This document shows positions 1-8,129 of a stretch of 32,189 bases of DNA, piece after piece. Position 1 is the stretch's first letter. The number at the start of each line of letters is the position of its first letter. The position numbers and the translations under genes are program-made. Below the pieces are notes generated by a model, which made no database searches, was not told where the DNA came from, and worked only from the letters and a program-made list of their open reading frames with translations. The DNA is taken from contig JAUCQB010000003.1 in assembly GCA_030372985.1 (NCBI GenBank), positions 1 to 32,189 of the forward strand, given 5' to 3'. This stretch comes from Phycisphaerae bacterium (GTDB taxonomy: Bacteria; Planctomycetota; Phycisphaerae; UBA1845; PWPN01).

Positions 1-11
1 TGCGCCCGGAG

Positions 12-1442
12 ATGCTCAAGCCGGACGACAAGCGAGTCATCACGCGATTGTTTGATCCGCACAATCCTCGCCGGATACGGGCGATGTTTAACCGCGTGAT
101 GCGTCTGGACAAGCCGACCGTGACCAGACTCCTGGCCTCGGTCATCGAGAGCTTCGGCCCGCGTCACCGCGACATCGAATCCGTCTTGCAGGAGAATTTC
201 GAGGCCATCGTTCTGCCGCACTACCCGGACCTGAAGATATCACGAGGAAGGCAACTGCTGCTGGGCTCGTACTACACGATGGAGTACTCGATCGAATCGG
301 CGGCCCTGTTCAACCCCGCGATCGTACCGCATCCGGACCAGAGCGGTCTGCCGGCCGGCTCGGTTCGCTTCCTGATGAGCCTGCGGGCGACCGGCGAGGG
401 GCACGTCTCCTCCATCGTGTTTCGTTGCGGTGTGCTCAGCGCCGACTGCGACATTCACTTTGACCCGCCGCCGCGATACGCCTATACGGCCAAGCCGACG
501 CCGGATCGCTTCTTCGACAAGCACCTGTTCTTCCGCAAGTTGATGGAGATGGGCGTCTATGAGGAACTGGTCGCCCGGACGCTGGAAGGCCTGCCCGACC
601 AGTTCAACCTCGACCAGTTGCGGGAAGCGATCAACCAGGTGCGCCAGCAGCCGGACACACCGCGGGCTTACCGCAACGTCGCCGCCGACATGCTCTGGCT
701 GGCCTACGCCAACTATGAGTTGGAGTTCCGGGCCGACTGTCCGGCATCGGAAATCGTCATCTTTCCGGCCACCAAGAGCGAGAGCCACGGCATGGAGGAT
801 CTGCGCCTCACCTGCTTTACCGATGGGGATGGACAGACGCGCTATTGCGGCACCTACACCGCCTACGACGGCTTCCGAACCCTGCCCATGATGCTTGAAA
901 CCGGGGATTTCAGGCACTTCCAGGTCCATACGCTCAACGGCCAGCACGCCAGGAACAAGGGCATGGCCCTGTTCCCGCGGAAGGTCAACGACTGCTACAT
1001 GATGATTGCCCGCCACGACGGGGAGAATCTCTTCCTGCTGACCTCCGACAACATTCACTTCTGGAACGAGGCCCGCAAGCTCCAGGGACCGGTCGAGCCG
1101 TGGGAGCTGGTGCAGATCGGCAACTGCGGATCGCCGCTTGAAACCGATGCCGGTTGGCTGCTGCTGACTCACGGCGTCGGACCGGTGCGGCAGTATTCCA
1201 TCGGGGCACTGCTGCTTGACCGTGAAGACCCCGGCAAGGTCATCGGGCGCCTCCGCACGCCGCTGCTGAGCCCGGTTCACGACCAGCGACAGGGTTACGT
1301 GCCGAACGTGGTGTACACCTGCGGTTCGATGATTCACCACGACCAGCTTGTGATCCCCTACGCCGTCTCCGACTCGCGGACGTCCTTCGCGACGGTCAAC
1401 GTTCGAGAGCTGATCCAGGCCCTGTTGGACAACGGCCCGTGA
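12..1442 (+). CDS. GH130-family glycoside phosphorylase/hydrolase-like protein (5' end may lie outside window)
   Basis: Resembles glycoside hydrolase family 130, whose members phosphorolyse or hydrolyse beta-mannosides. The C-terminal two thirds carries family-like blocks: MEDLRL at residues 261-266 (the Asp of this block is the expected general acid), NKGMALFPRK, GSPLETDAGWLLLTHG and a final LSPVHDQRQGYV segment, consistent with a five-bladed propeller. The first ~210 residues are an extra N-terminal region, as in the longer GH130 subgroup. No signal peptide is visible, so it is probably cytoplasmic. The reading frame stays open from the ATG at 12 back to the window edge, so the true start could be upstream. 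The stop codon lies directly against the decayed Gfo/Idh 5' fragment. The family call is fairly firm; the substrate and the choice of phosphorylase versus hydrolase cannot be decided here. Confidence 0.8.
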   Translation: MLKPDDKRVITRLFDPHNPRRIRAMFNRVMRLDKPTVTRLLASVIESFGPRHRDIESVLQENFEAIVLPHYPDLKISRGRQLLLGSYYTMEYSIESAALFNPAIVPHPDQSGLPAGSVRFLMSLRATGEGHVSSIVFRCGVLSADCDIHFDPPPRYAYTAKPTPDRFFDKHLFFRKLMEMGVYEELVARTLEGLPDQFNLDQLREAINQVRQQPDTPRAYRNVAADMLWLAYANYELEFRADCPASEIVIFPATKSESHGMEDLRLTCFTDGDGQTRYCGTYTAYDGFRTLPMMLETGDFRHFQVHTLNGQHARNKGMALFPRKVNDCYMMIARHDGENLFLLTSDNIHFWNEARKLQGPVEPWELVQIGNCGSPLETDAGWLLLTHGVGPVRQYSIGALLLDREDPGKVIGRLRTPLLSPVHDQRQGYVPNVVYTCGSMIHHDQLVIPYAVSDSRTSFATVNVRELIQALLDNGP

Positions 1443-1511
1443 CTCATGAAAGGAAACCGCACGAGGAACAGCCGGAAGCTGACGAGACGGAAGGTCCTCA
1501 GGACCGCCGCG
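1439..1511 (+). pseudogene. Decayed copy of the 5' end of a Tat-signal Gfo/Idh/MocA gene
   Basis: This 73-bp stretch aligns without gaps to 2378-2450, the ribosome-binding site and first 16 codons of the intact Gfo/Idh/MocA gene. The leader GAAAGGAAACCGCACG is identical in both. The start codon ATG is AGG here. The downstream codons still encode a twin-arginine-like run, SRKLTRRKVLRTAA, matching SKRQLTRRTVLRTVA. Similarity stops near 1511, and no oxidoreductase body follows before the convergent lipoprotein gene. It is best explained as a duplicated or recombined gene start whose remainder was lost. Confidence 0.7.
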
Positions 1512-1568
1512 CCTCTCCGCATCGCCCCTTCCCCACGTCATTGGCTCTCGGGTAAAGCCTGGGCCGCG

Positions 1569-2138
1569 CTATTTCACCCGCTTGGACCTGCCGCTCATCT
1601 CCAGGATCGTCTGCAGGCCCACGGTTTCGGTCATTGACCACTCCGTCGTGTTCTCGTCCAGGAAGCGCATCGTGCCCTTCAGGTGGCTTGCGCCCCAGGG
1701 CGTATGGTTGGTCGCGGTCATATGCCACGTCCCGGTGATCGGGTCGCAGGTGCCCTCGCCGGCAGCCATCATGCCCATGCTGTCCACCCAGCTCGAGCGG
1801 TACTTCTTGGTGTGGATGTCGTACGTCCAGATCTCGCAGGCCTTGGTGTCGTCGAAGTTCTCCATCTTCATATCGCAGTTGCCGAGCAGGTACCAGCGGT
1901 TGCCTTCCCACTTGACTTCGCTGCGGCCGCTGGTCTTAAGGGCCTGGTCCAGGCACGAAAACTTCGCCACCCCTTCGTGCTCCCAGGTGCCTACGAACGC
2001 GTTGAGCCGATCCAGTTCGACCGGCCGCTTGGGCATGTGGGCCTTCATTTCCTCGATGGTCATCTTCGGCATGCAGCCGCTGAGCACCACGCATGCAGCC
2101 ACCGCCCCAACCGTTTGCATCACGTTTCGTCGAGACAT
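1569..2138 (-). CDS. DUF1579-like lipoprotein
   Basis: A 189-residue exported protein. The N-terminus is a lipoprotein signal: a basic start, a hydrophobic stretch, and the lipobox LSGC with the acylated Cys at residue 22. The mature part has the DUF1579-type pattern: FVGTWEHEG near residue 47, a WYLLGNCDM strand, IWTYDIHTKKYRSSWVD, and GTWHMTATNHTPWG. It resembles a lipocalin-like beta barrel, and the biochemical role of the family is unknown. A strong Shine-Dalgarno, AAGGAG, lies just upstream of the ATG at 2138. It is transcribed divergently from the Gfo/Idh/MocA gene and convergently with the GH130 gene, so it is probably a monocistron. Confidence 0.75.
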   Translation of the reverse strand: MSRRNVMQTVGAVAACVVLSGCMPKMTIEEMKAHMPKRPVELDRLNAFVGTWEHEGVAKFSCLDQALKTSGRSEVKWEGNRWYLLGNCDMKMENFDDTKACEIWTYDIHTKKYRSSWVDSMGMMAAGEGTCDPITGTWHMTATNHTPWGASHLKGTMRFLDENTTEWSMTETVGLQTILEMSGRSKRVK

Positions 2139-2402
2139 GGTTTCTCCTTTCGGATGAAAAGGGCCTACTTCCGATGGTAGACCGGTACGAAGGACTCGGC
2201 CACGCCTCGCAGGACGAACCAGGCGCCGCAGTTACGAGCCAGCCGTTGGGAAACGGCGTCGCGGCGAGTGTTGCAGAACTGGACACGGCGGCATTGTTGC
2301 CGGATGATGAACCCCTAAGCAGCCGTACACGGACGGCCAGGGCCCGGAGGCAAGATCCCGACACTTGCACTCATCTGGTGACTCACGAAAGGAAACCGCA
2401 CG

Positions 2403-3662
2403 ATGAGCAAGCGGCAGTTGACCAGGCGAACCGTTCTCAGGACCGTCGCGGGCAGTGCGATCGGTTTGCCATACATGATCACTTCATCGGCGCTGGGCAA
2501 TGCGGAGACGGCCCCGGCCAGCGAGCGGGTGGCCATCGGGCACATCGGCGTCGGCAATCGCGGAAAGGAGCTCTTGAAGGGCTTCTTGACGTGTAAGAAC
2601 TGCCAGAGCATGGCCGTGGCCGACGCTTACAGCGACCGACGGGAAGCGGCCGCCCAGATGATGGGAGGCAAGGCCCATGCCGATTTCCGCGAACTTTTGG
2701 CTCGACAGGACATCGACGCCGTGGTGATCGCCACACCCGACCACTGGCACGTGCCCATCGCGATGGCGGCCGCCCGCGCCGGCAAGGATGCTTATGTCGA
2801 GAAGCCGCTCGGTGTCAGCATCGAGCAGGATCTGGCCTGCCGGAGGCTCTTTCGCGAGAAGAAGCGGATCTTTCAGTACGGCACACAGCAGCGGAGCATC
2901 AAACATTGCCGGTTCGGCTGCGAGTTGGTGCGCAGCGGACGGATCGGCAAGGTCCACACGATCGAGGTGGTCGCCCCGGACGGTGACGCCGGCGGCTCGA
3001 CGGAGCCTGAATCCCCGCCGGAAGAGTTGAACTACGACATGTGGATCGGGCCGGCCCCGATGAAACCCTACACCGCGGACCGCTGCGTCGTGCCCGGCAC
3101 GTATTTCATCTACGACTACTCCATCGGCTACCTGGGCGGATGGGGAGCCCACCCGCTGGACATCATGGTGTGGGGCTCGGACGCCGACCTGGCCGGTCCG
3201 ATGACCGTCGAGGGAACAGGCGTCATCCCGGACAAGGGTCTGTACGACACGGTGATCCACTGGGACCTCAAGATCCAGTTGGGTGACGGCGTCCGGATGA
3301 CGTTTAAGCCCGGGGGCGATTCAACGAAATACATCGGCCCCGACGGCTGGGTCAGGATCTCTCGGGCAGGCATCGACGCGGAACCGAAATCGCTCCTGGA
3401 GTCCAAGCTCGGCCCGGGCGATGTTCACCTGGCCATCAGCGAGCGACAGGATCAGAATTTCATCGACGCGGTCAGGTCCCGCAAACCGGCGATCAGCAAT
3501 CTCGAGGATGCCGTTCGGTCCGACATCATCAGCCATCTGTGCGACATCGCCATCCGCACCAAGAGCAAGGTGACCTGGGATCCGAAGAGGGAAGGCATCG
3601 TCGATAACGAGGCCGCTTCGAAAATGCTGGCCCGGCCGACGCGGGAGAAGTGGAGGCTTTGA
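2403..3662 (+). CDS. Tat-exported Gfo/Idh/MocA-family oxidoreductase
   Basis: An NAD(P)-dependent sugar or inositol dehydrogenase-like protein of 419 residues. Residues 7-12 (TRRTVL) with the hydrophobic run that follows form a twin-arginine signal, so the folded protein is expected outside the cytoplasmic membrane. The Rossmann motif GVGNRG is at 49-54, the family's conserved EKP at 133-135, and GAHPLD, the usual catalytic His region of the C-terminal domain, is near residue 253. The start is supported by GAAAGGAAAC about 8 bases upstream of the ATG. Secreted Gfo/Idh/MocA paralogues are abundant in planctomycetes. The substrate is unknown. A relic of the same 5' end lies at 1439-1511. Confidence 0.88.
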   Translation: MSKRQLTRRTVLRTVAGSAIGLPYMITSSALGNAETAPASERVAIGHIGVGNRGKELLKGFLTCKNCQSMAVADAYSDRREAAAQMMGGKAHADFRELLARQDIDAVVIATPDHWHVPIAMAAARAGKDAYVEKPLGVSIEQDLACRRLFREKKRIFQYGTQQRSIKHCRFGCELVRSGRIGKVHTIEVVAPDGDAGGSTEPESPPEELNYDMWIGPAPMKPYTADRCVVPGTYFIYDYSIGYLGGWGAHPLDIMVWGSDADLAGPMTVEGTGVIPDKGLYDTVIHWDLKIQLGDGVRMTFKPGGDSTKYIGPDGWVRISRAGIDAEPKSLLESKLGPGDVHLAISERQDQNFIDAVRSRKPAISNLEDAVRSDIISHLCDIAIRTKSKVTWDPKREGIVDNEAASKMLARPTREKWRL

Positions 3663-3693
3663 ACCAGGGTCTGTGCCAGTTCGGGCGGCTCTT

Positions 3694-3722
3694 TCAGAAC
3701 CGCGACCGTCAGGGAGCGGCCC
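3694..3722. repeat. Short GC-rich REP-like element
   Basis: The intergenic stretch AGAACCGCGACCGTCAGGGA and the bases that follow resemble short GC-rich elements dispersed between genes in planctomycete genomes. That resemblance is from memory. Only one copy is in the window, so its repeat status cannot be shown here. Confidence 0.3.
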
Positions 3723-3784
3723 CCTGGAGCCGTTGCGGCTGCGAGAGAGGGTGCAAACGGGTCGGACCGAAGGTATAATACTAA

Positions 3785-3791
3785 CAAGGAG
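3785..3791 (+). promoter_or_regulatory. Ribosome-binding site of the antitoxin gene
   Basis: AAGGAGG, a full match to the anti-Shine-Dalgarno complement, lies 7 bases before the ATG at 3799. It fixes that start over the longer open frame that begins at 3673. Confidence 0.7.
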
Positions 3792-3798
3792 GTACGCC

Positions 3799-4017
3799 AT
3801 GACTTACCGCGGGCGTGTCAAGAACGGCGTGGTCATCCTCGACCCCCCGGCCTGCTTGCCGGAAGGGGCCGAGGTGGAGGTCGTGCCTACCCAACAGGAG
3901 CAACCCGCTCCGACACTGGCGGAACGCTATAGGGACATCATCGGCATCGCTGAAGGCCTGCCAGCCGATTCGTCTCAGAATCACGACCACTATCTGTACG
4001 GTACTCCCAAGCAATGA
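3799..4017 (+). CDS. AF2212-type antitoxin
   Basis: A 72-residue protein opening with TYRGRVKNGVVILDPPACLPEGAEVEVVP. This is the small beta-rich DNA-binding fold seen in AF2212/UPF0165-type antitoxins that partner PIN-domain toxins. The C-terminal third (TLAERYRDIIGIAEGLP to the end) is the likely toxin-wrapping tail. The start at 3799 follows a perfect AAGGAGG. The stop overlaps the toxin start (ATGA at 4014-4017), giving translational coupling. Autoregulation by the pair is usual for such modules, but no operator is obvious here. Confidence 0.75.
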   Translation: MTYRGRVKNGVVILDPPACLPEGAEVEVVPTQQEQPAPTLAERYRDIIGIAEGLPADSSQNHDHYLYGTPKQ

Positions 4018-4415
4018 GCCCCTGCTTCGCCGACAGCTCGTACTTCCTGGCCATACTCATTCCCGATGACGCGAACCATGCGGCGGCCATCAACCTCGCG
4101 GACCACATGACGCAGGCCGTCATAACAACTGAGTTCGTGGTGCTTGAGGTGGGCAATTTCCTGTCGCCGACGCCGGCGCGTAACAAGTTCTCCACCTTCC
4201 TTCGGGTCCTCCGCGAAGACCCCACCACCATCGTCGTCCCGGCGTCGCCCGAGCTGCTTCGCCGCGGCATCGATCTATTCCTTGCCCGACCCGACAAAGC
4301 TTGGTCCGTCACCGACTGCACCTCCTTCGAGGTGATGCGAGAGCACGGTATCGCCGACGCTCTCACGGCCGATCGCCACTTCGAGCAGGCGGGATTCGTG
4401 GCCCTGCTCAGGTGA
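4014..4415 (+). CDS. vapC: PIN-domain ribonuclease toxin (VapC-like)
   Basis: A 133-residue PIN-domain protein, the toxin half of a type II toxin-antitoxin pair. The acidic metal-binding residues expected of VapC nucleases are visible: D7 (FADSSY), E45 in the ITTEFVVLE block, D101 in SVTDCTSFEVM, and D120 in LTADRHFEQAGF. The full-length domain and intact quartet suggest an active endoribonuclease; the RNA target cannot be read from sequence. Its start overlaps the antitoxin stop by four bases. Confidence 0.82.
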   Translation: MSPCFADSSYFLAILIPDDANHAAAINLADHMTQAVITTEFVVLEVGNFLSPTPARNKFSTFLRVLREDPTTIVVPASPELLRRGIDLFLARPDKAWSVTDCTSFEVMREHGIADALTADRHFEQAGFVALLR

Positions 4416-4513
4416 CCTGCAAGGGTGCCGGTCGCCCGGATGGCTGGGCACGCGCCAACTGCTCATCGCTTTTCCGGTCAGCCGCAAGGGCAGACAACGA
4501 TCCGGGATTGTTG

Positions 4514-4583
4514 AACCGCGAAATACGCGAACCACGCGAAAGAAGACGCCGCTACCGGCCCCCTTTCGCGTATTTGGCGCGGT
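4514..4583. repeat. Imperfect inverted repeat with CGCGAA units
   Basis: AACCGCGAAATACGCGAA (4514-4531) is mirrored by TTCGCGTATTTGGCGCGGTT (4564-4583) and differs only by a two-base insertion. The left arm is followed by a further ACGCGAA unit. The ~32-base spacer encodes nothing recognisable. It lies between convergently transcribed genes (vapC and the lipoprotein), where it could act as a bidirectional terminator or be a mobile REP/MITE-like unit. There is no poly-T tract. Confidence 0.55.
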
Positions 4584-4600
4584 TGTCACGATCAGGTGCT

Positions 4601-5338
4601 TCAAGGGATCCTGCCGTCACCGCTGCAAGCGGATATCAGTGACGTCCCCTTTGAGCTCCCAAGAGTTGACTCAGGATTATCTCGATCTCGATGACATGCC
4701 GCGATTTGCTCGTCAAACCATGCGCGTAGCTGACGCTGCTCGAACCAGTCCAGGCGCACGCGGAAGGTGGCTGCTCCGTCCCCCCGGATCGGGCTGGATT
4801 CTTCGCCGATCTGTACCTCGCCGCCGTCCACGAGGACTTCCCGCATTGACTCCAGCACGGCGACCGGATCTTGCGCCCGTCTGAACGACAGCAGAACATC
4901 CTGTGGCGGCCGAGGCGGTTCCATGAACAGCGGGATGCCACGGCTGAGACGCTGCCCCAGAACACGATACTCCGGCTCATACCCCGGAGGGACAATAAGC
5001 ACGCCACGGAATTCCTCGCCGGCAAAGCCGGCCGCTCTGCCCGGAATCCAGATGATCCACCTCATTGGCGTTGCCGGCGTGTACACATTGCCGGCTCGAT
5101 ACACAAACGGTTTGGTCAGATACGGCTGCACACGAGGCCCCTGAGTTCGTGAGCCCTCCGGCAAGCTCGAGATGCTTCCATAGGCGGGGATAACCAGCGC
5201 AGTCGGTATTTCCTTGCGAGTCCGCCCCTCACTGAGCCGCAGAATCGCCGGGTCACTGGTCAGGATGAGCGGTACCGCGCAGCCGACCGAAAATGGGAGA
5301 CTTGCTGCAACCAGGAGTATCCTACAGGCGGCGTTCAT
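4601..5338 (-). CDS. Hypothetical lipoprotein
   Basis: A 245-residue protein of no family I recognise. Residues 1-20 form a lipoprotein signal ending in SVGC (Cys20). The mature chain is proline-rich, without membrane segments. It contains a WIIWIPGRAAGFAGEEFRGVLIVPPGYEP segment and a C-terminal RVRLDWFEQRQLRAWFDEQ helix. Codon use matches its neighbours and the frame is intact. The Shine-Dalgarno is weak (ACAGAG). It lies downstream of, but ~96 bp apart from, the floxA-like gene on the same strand, and is probably independent. Confidence 0.55.
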   Translation of the reverse strand: MNAACRILLVAASLPFSVGCAVPLILTSDPAILRLSEGRTRKEIPTALVIPAYGSISSLPEGSRTQGPRVQPYLTKPFVYRAGNVYTPATPMRWIIWIPGRAAGFAGEEFRGVLIVPPGYEPEYRVLGQRLSRGIPLFMEPPRPPQDVLLSFRRAQDPVAVLESMREVLVDGGEVQIGEESSPIRGDGAATFRVRLDWFEQRQLRAWFDEQIAACHRDRDNPESTLGSSKGTSLISACSGDGRIP

Positions 5339-5434
5339 CTCTGTTCGGACAGATCGGAGCGAACAACAGGGACCGATAAGGACAGAAACCGTTCACGTGT
5401 CCCCCGCATCCTCATTGTCTGCCCCCACGGACGA

Positions 5435-6274
5435 TCAATAGTCGTTCGGCAGCTTCTTGACCTGTTCGAGCGTGAAGACCGGGCCTTCTTTGCAGATGTA
5501 GACCGGGCCGGCGTTGCAGCGGCCGCACTTGCCGACGCCGCACTTCATGCGGTTTTCGAGGCTGGTGTAGATGTCCTTGTCGGTCAGGCCCATCTTGGCC
5601 AGGATCGGCAACGTGAATTTGATCATGATCGGCGGGCCGATGACCAGGGCGGCGGCGTTCTTGGGGGTCAGGCCGGCCTTTTCGACCACGGTGGGGACAA
5701 AGCCAATCTCGCCCTTCCAGTCCGGCGTCTCGCCGCCGGGATCGACCGTCTGAATCACGCGCGTCTTGGGGCGCTTGGCCCACTCCGCCAGTTCGTCGCG
5801 GAAGACCAGGTCCCCTACCGTCCGGGCGCCGTAGATGATGGTGATGTCGCCGTATTTCTCACGGTGTTCGAGCGCGTACCAGATCGCGCAGCGGATCGGC
5901 GGCATGGCGATCCCGCCGCCGATGAACATCAGGTCCTTGCCTTCCCACTCCTTCATCGGATAGGCGTTGCCGTAGGGCCCGCGGAAGCCGACGGTGTCGC
6001 CTTCTTCGAGTTGCCACAGGGCCTCGGTGACCTTGCCGGTGCGGCGGAAGCAGAACTCGATGAAGTCCTTCCAGTCGGAGCTGGAGCAGATATTGAACGT
6101 CGACTCGCCGTAACCGAACGCCGAGAAGATACCGAACTGCCCCACCTTGAAGGAGAAGTCCTTGGCCCGCTCCGGATCGGCGAACTTCACACGCATCGAC
6201 TTCACGTCGCTGGTGTGTTGTTGGATCTGGACGATTTCCATCAGGTCCGGCTTGTAGATATTCTCCATGATCAC
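5435..6274 (-). CDS. floxA: FAD/NAD(P)-binding [2Fe-2S] oxidoreductase subunit, FloxA-like
   Basis: A ferredoxin-NADP reductase/PyrK/AsrB-type subunit of 279 residues that would exchange electrons with NAD(P)H. The N-terminal flavin barrel contains SFKVGQFGIFSAFG and GFRGPYGNAYP. The nucleotide-binding half has FIGGGIAMPPIRCAIWYAL and the family's GPPIMIKFTL. The C-terminus carries a CGVGKCGRC-N7-C set of four Cys for a [2Fe-2S] cluster. It is the last gene of the hdr-flox operon. The frame begins with GTG at 6274, whose G overlaps the upstream stop (GTGA); ATG at 6268 is the alternative start. Homologues also serve as gamma subunits of sulfhydrogenases, but no NiFe hydrogenase gene is present here, so the Flox assignment is preferred. 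Confidence 0.85.
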   Translation of the reverse strand: MIMENIYKPDLMEIVQIQQHTSDVKSMRVKFADPERAKDFSFKVGQFGIFSAFGYGESTFNICSSSDWKDFIEFCFRRTGKVTEALWQLEEGDTVGFRGPYGNAYPMKEWEGKDLMFIGGGIAMPPIRCAIWYALEHREKYGDITIIYGARTVGDLVFRDELAEWAKRPKTRVIQTVDPGGETPDWKGEIGFVPTVVEKAGLTPKNAAALVIGPPIMIKFTLPILAKMGLTDKDIYTSLENRMKCGVGKCGRCNAGPVYICKEGPVFTLEQVKKLPNDY

Positions 6275-7290
6275 GCTTTGGTCCCACCTGCAACGGAGAG
6301 GGTCTCGATGGTCTCAAGAACGGGGCGAACGCCCAACTCCACGGGGCAGTTCCTCGTGCAGTTGCCGCAGCCCGTACACAGGATCTCGCCGAACTTGGTC
6401 GGGTAGATCTCGAACTTGTGATAGATCCGCTGGCGCTGTCGCTGGCCCTGGCTGGTGCGGGGGTTATGGCCGGAGGCGTGGGCGGTGAACATGCAGAACT
6501 GGCACGCATCCCAGTTCTTGGCCCGCGTCCCGCAGGCGGCGTTGCCTTCGTCGACGATGTCGAAACAGTGGCACGTCGGACAGGTGTACGCGCAGGCTGC
6601 ACACCCCAGGCATCGCAGTGTCATCTGCTGCCAGGCCGGGTTCTCGTAATCGCTGGCAAAAAACGCGTCGATCGATTCCTTGGTGAAGAGCTTCTTCGGA
6701 CCGGGCGGCACCGTGGCAGTCTTGTCCGATGTCCTGGTCTTGCCCGCAAACAGGGCCTTGCCCTTCTCGGTCAGGCAGCGGACCTCATAAGTGCCGTCAC
6801 CGAGATCCAGCAGCATGGCATCGGAGCCCGACTCGGCCGCCGGGCCCAGCCCCACGGACGTGCAGAAGCAGTTCTTGTCGTGTTCCTTGCACGCCAGCGT
6901 CACGATCGTGGTCGCCTTGCGCCGCTGGTTGTAGAACTCATCCTTGAAATCCCAGTTGAACACGTGGTCAAGGATCGGAAACGCCGCGGCATCGCAGGGT
7001 CGCGCGCCGATAATCAATTGCTCGCTCACGACCGGCTCAACGTCGCACAACTCGATCTTGCGGCCCTCGACCTTGTAGCCGTAGAGCTTCTCGTGGCGGG
7101 GAAAGATGAACTCCTTGATCGAGTTGCGGGGGCGAAGAAAGCCGTCCAACTGCACGTCGCCGGAAGACTGGATCGGGGCGTAGAGGACCACGTCGGATTT
7201 GATCCGGATCGGCCCGGCGGCCCGTTTGCCCTGTCCGGTCCACTGATCGACCAGCCGCAACAGATCGTCTTTTGAGATGATCTCGCTCAC
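6271..7290 (-). CDS. floxB: 4Fe-4S electron-transfer subunit, FloxB-like (AsrA / sulfhydrogenase beta family)
   Basis: A 339-residue iron-sulfur subunit related to anaerobic sulfite reductase subunit A and sulfhydrogenase beta. Two C-terminal [4Fe-4S] motifs are visible: CLGCAACAYTCPTC near residue 228 and CTGCGNCTRNCP near residue 305. Upstream lies the family-typical ARPCDAAAFPILDHVF segment. It would relay electrons between the flavin subunit (floxA) and the Hdr core. The GTG start at 7290 overlaps the upstream stop (GTGA) and has AAGGAGAG about 9 bases upstream; it in turn overlaps floxA. All expected cluster Cys are present. Confidence 0.83.
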   Translation of the reverse strand: MSEIISKDDLLRLVDQWTGQGKRAAGPIRIKSDVVLYAPIQSSGDVQLDGFLRPRNSIKEFIFPRHEKLYGYKVEGRKIELCDVEPVVSEQLIIGARPCDAAAFPILDHVFNWDFKDEFYNQRRKATTIVTLACKEHDKNCFCTSVGLGPAAESGSDAMLLDLGDGTYEVRCLTEKGKALFAGKTRTSDKTATVPPGPKKLFTKESIDAFFASDYENPAWQQMTLRCLGCAACAYTCPTCHCFDIVDEGNAACGTRAKNWDACQFCMFTAHASGHNPRTSQGQRQRQRIYHKFEIYPTKFGEILCTGCGNCTRNCPVELGVRPVLETIETLSVAGGTKA

Positions 7291-8129
7291 TGGATGAAAC
7301 TCTCCTTATCCTTGAGCGAGTACGAACCGATGATCGGCTCGGCCTCGCGGTCGACTCCTGCCCGGTAACCGAATCCGTCCTCGGCCGCCTTGGCCAGGGA
7401 CATGTTCAGCAGCCGCAGATCAATGCCGGCCGGGCATATACGCGTACACTCGTCGCACCCGACGCAACGGCCGGCCAGATGAAACGCCCGGGCGATGTGC
7501 CAGGCGAAATTGCCCTTGAGCGTGGGCGAGGTATCGATGGCCTGCGGGCGGTTCTTGTCCACCAGGCACCGCTCGCAGTAGCACATCGGGCAGGTCGCGC
7601 GGCAGGCGTAGCACTTGAAGCAACGCGACAGCTCGCTCATCCAGTAGAACATCCGCTCGGCCGGCGACTTCTTCATGAGCGCTTCGAGGTCTGCATAGCG
7701 GCGGTCGGCCTCAACCGGAGCGTTCGCGGCCTGTCCGATCACATGATCCGAGAACCTCGGCATGTGTACGTCGCAGGAGGCGCACTTGGGTTCGCGCGGC
7801 TGGCCCACGCCCTCGCACGCCATGCCGATGACCACCATCTGGCCGCGGTCGATCTGCGATTCCTTCTCCAACACCACCAAGGCCCGCTCGTCGCAGCCCT
7901 TGACGATGAGGGCGGGCTTGCCAAGCGCCTTGACCTCTTTGCGTTTCAGATACGTGGTCAGGTTGGCGAAGCAGCGATCGTTCCAGACGAGCCGGGCGAC
8001 ATCGGCCGCGTTGGTGATGAACACCGGGTAGGTCGGGCCATCCTCGGAGGACTGCCCGTATCCGATCACCACCTGGACAGTGCCGTCTTCAAGCAACCGG
8101 CGACAGAGTTGACGCAATTCATCCTGCAT
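7287..8129 (-). CDS. floxC: 4Fe-4S dicluster protein, FloxC-like
   Basis: A ~280-residue Fe-S protein with an N-terminal region resembling F420/formate dehydrogenase beta subunits (VFITNAADVARLVWNDRCF, ALIVKGCDERALVVLEKE). A central KCASCDVHMP motif is followed by two ferredoxin-type sets: CFKCYACRATCPMCYCERC and CVGCDECTRICPAGIDLR. It most likely carries several [4Fe-4S] clusters within the Flox module. GTG at 8132 is directly followed by ATG at 8129, overlapping the upstream mvhD-like stop; I take the ATG. Assignment to floxC rests on gene order (mvhD-like, C, B, A) as well as domain content. Confidence 0.8.
   Translation of the reverse strand: MQDELRQLCRRLLEDGTVQVVIGYGQSSEDGPTYPVFITNAADVARLVWNDRCFANLTTYLKRKEVKALGKPALIVKGCDERALVVLEKESQIDRGQMVVIGMACEGVGQPREPKCASCDVHMPRFSDHVIGQAANAPVEADRRYADLEALMKKSPAERMFYWMSELSRCFKCYACRATCPMCYCERCLVDKNRPQAIDTSPTLKGNFAWHIARAFHLAGRCVGCDECTRICPAGIDLRLLNMSLAKAAEDGFGYRAGVDREAEPIIGSYSLKDKESFIQ

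Noticed and set aside
240..1541. 433-codon open frame antisense to the GH130 gene
   Set aside because: A shadow of high-GC coding on the other strand; no domain pattern, whereas the plus-strand frame has clear GH130 motifs.
3774..3779. Perfect TATAAT upstream of the antitoxin gene
   Set aside because: There is no acceptable -35 at 16-18 bases, and transcription would start at or inside the Shine-Dalgarno at 3785-3791. Not listed as a promoter.
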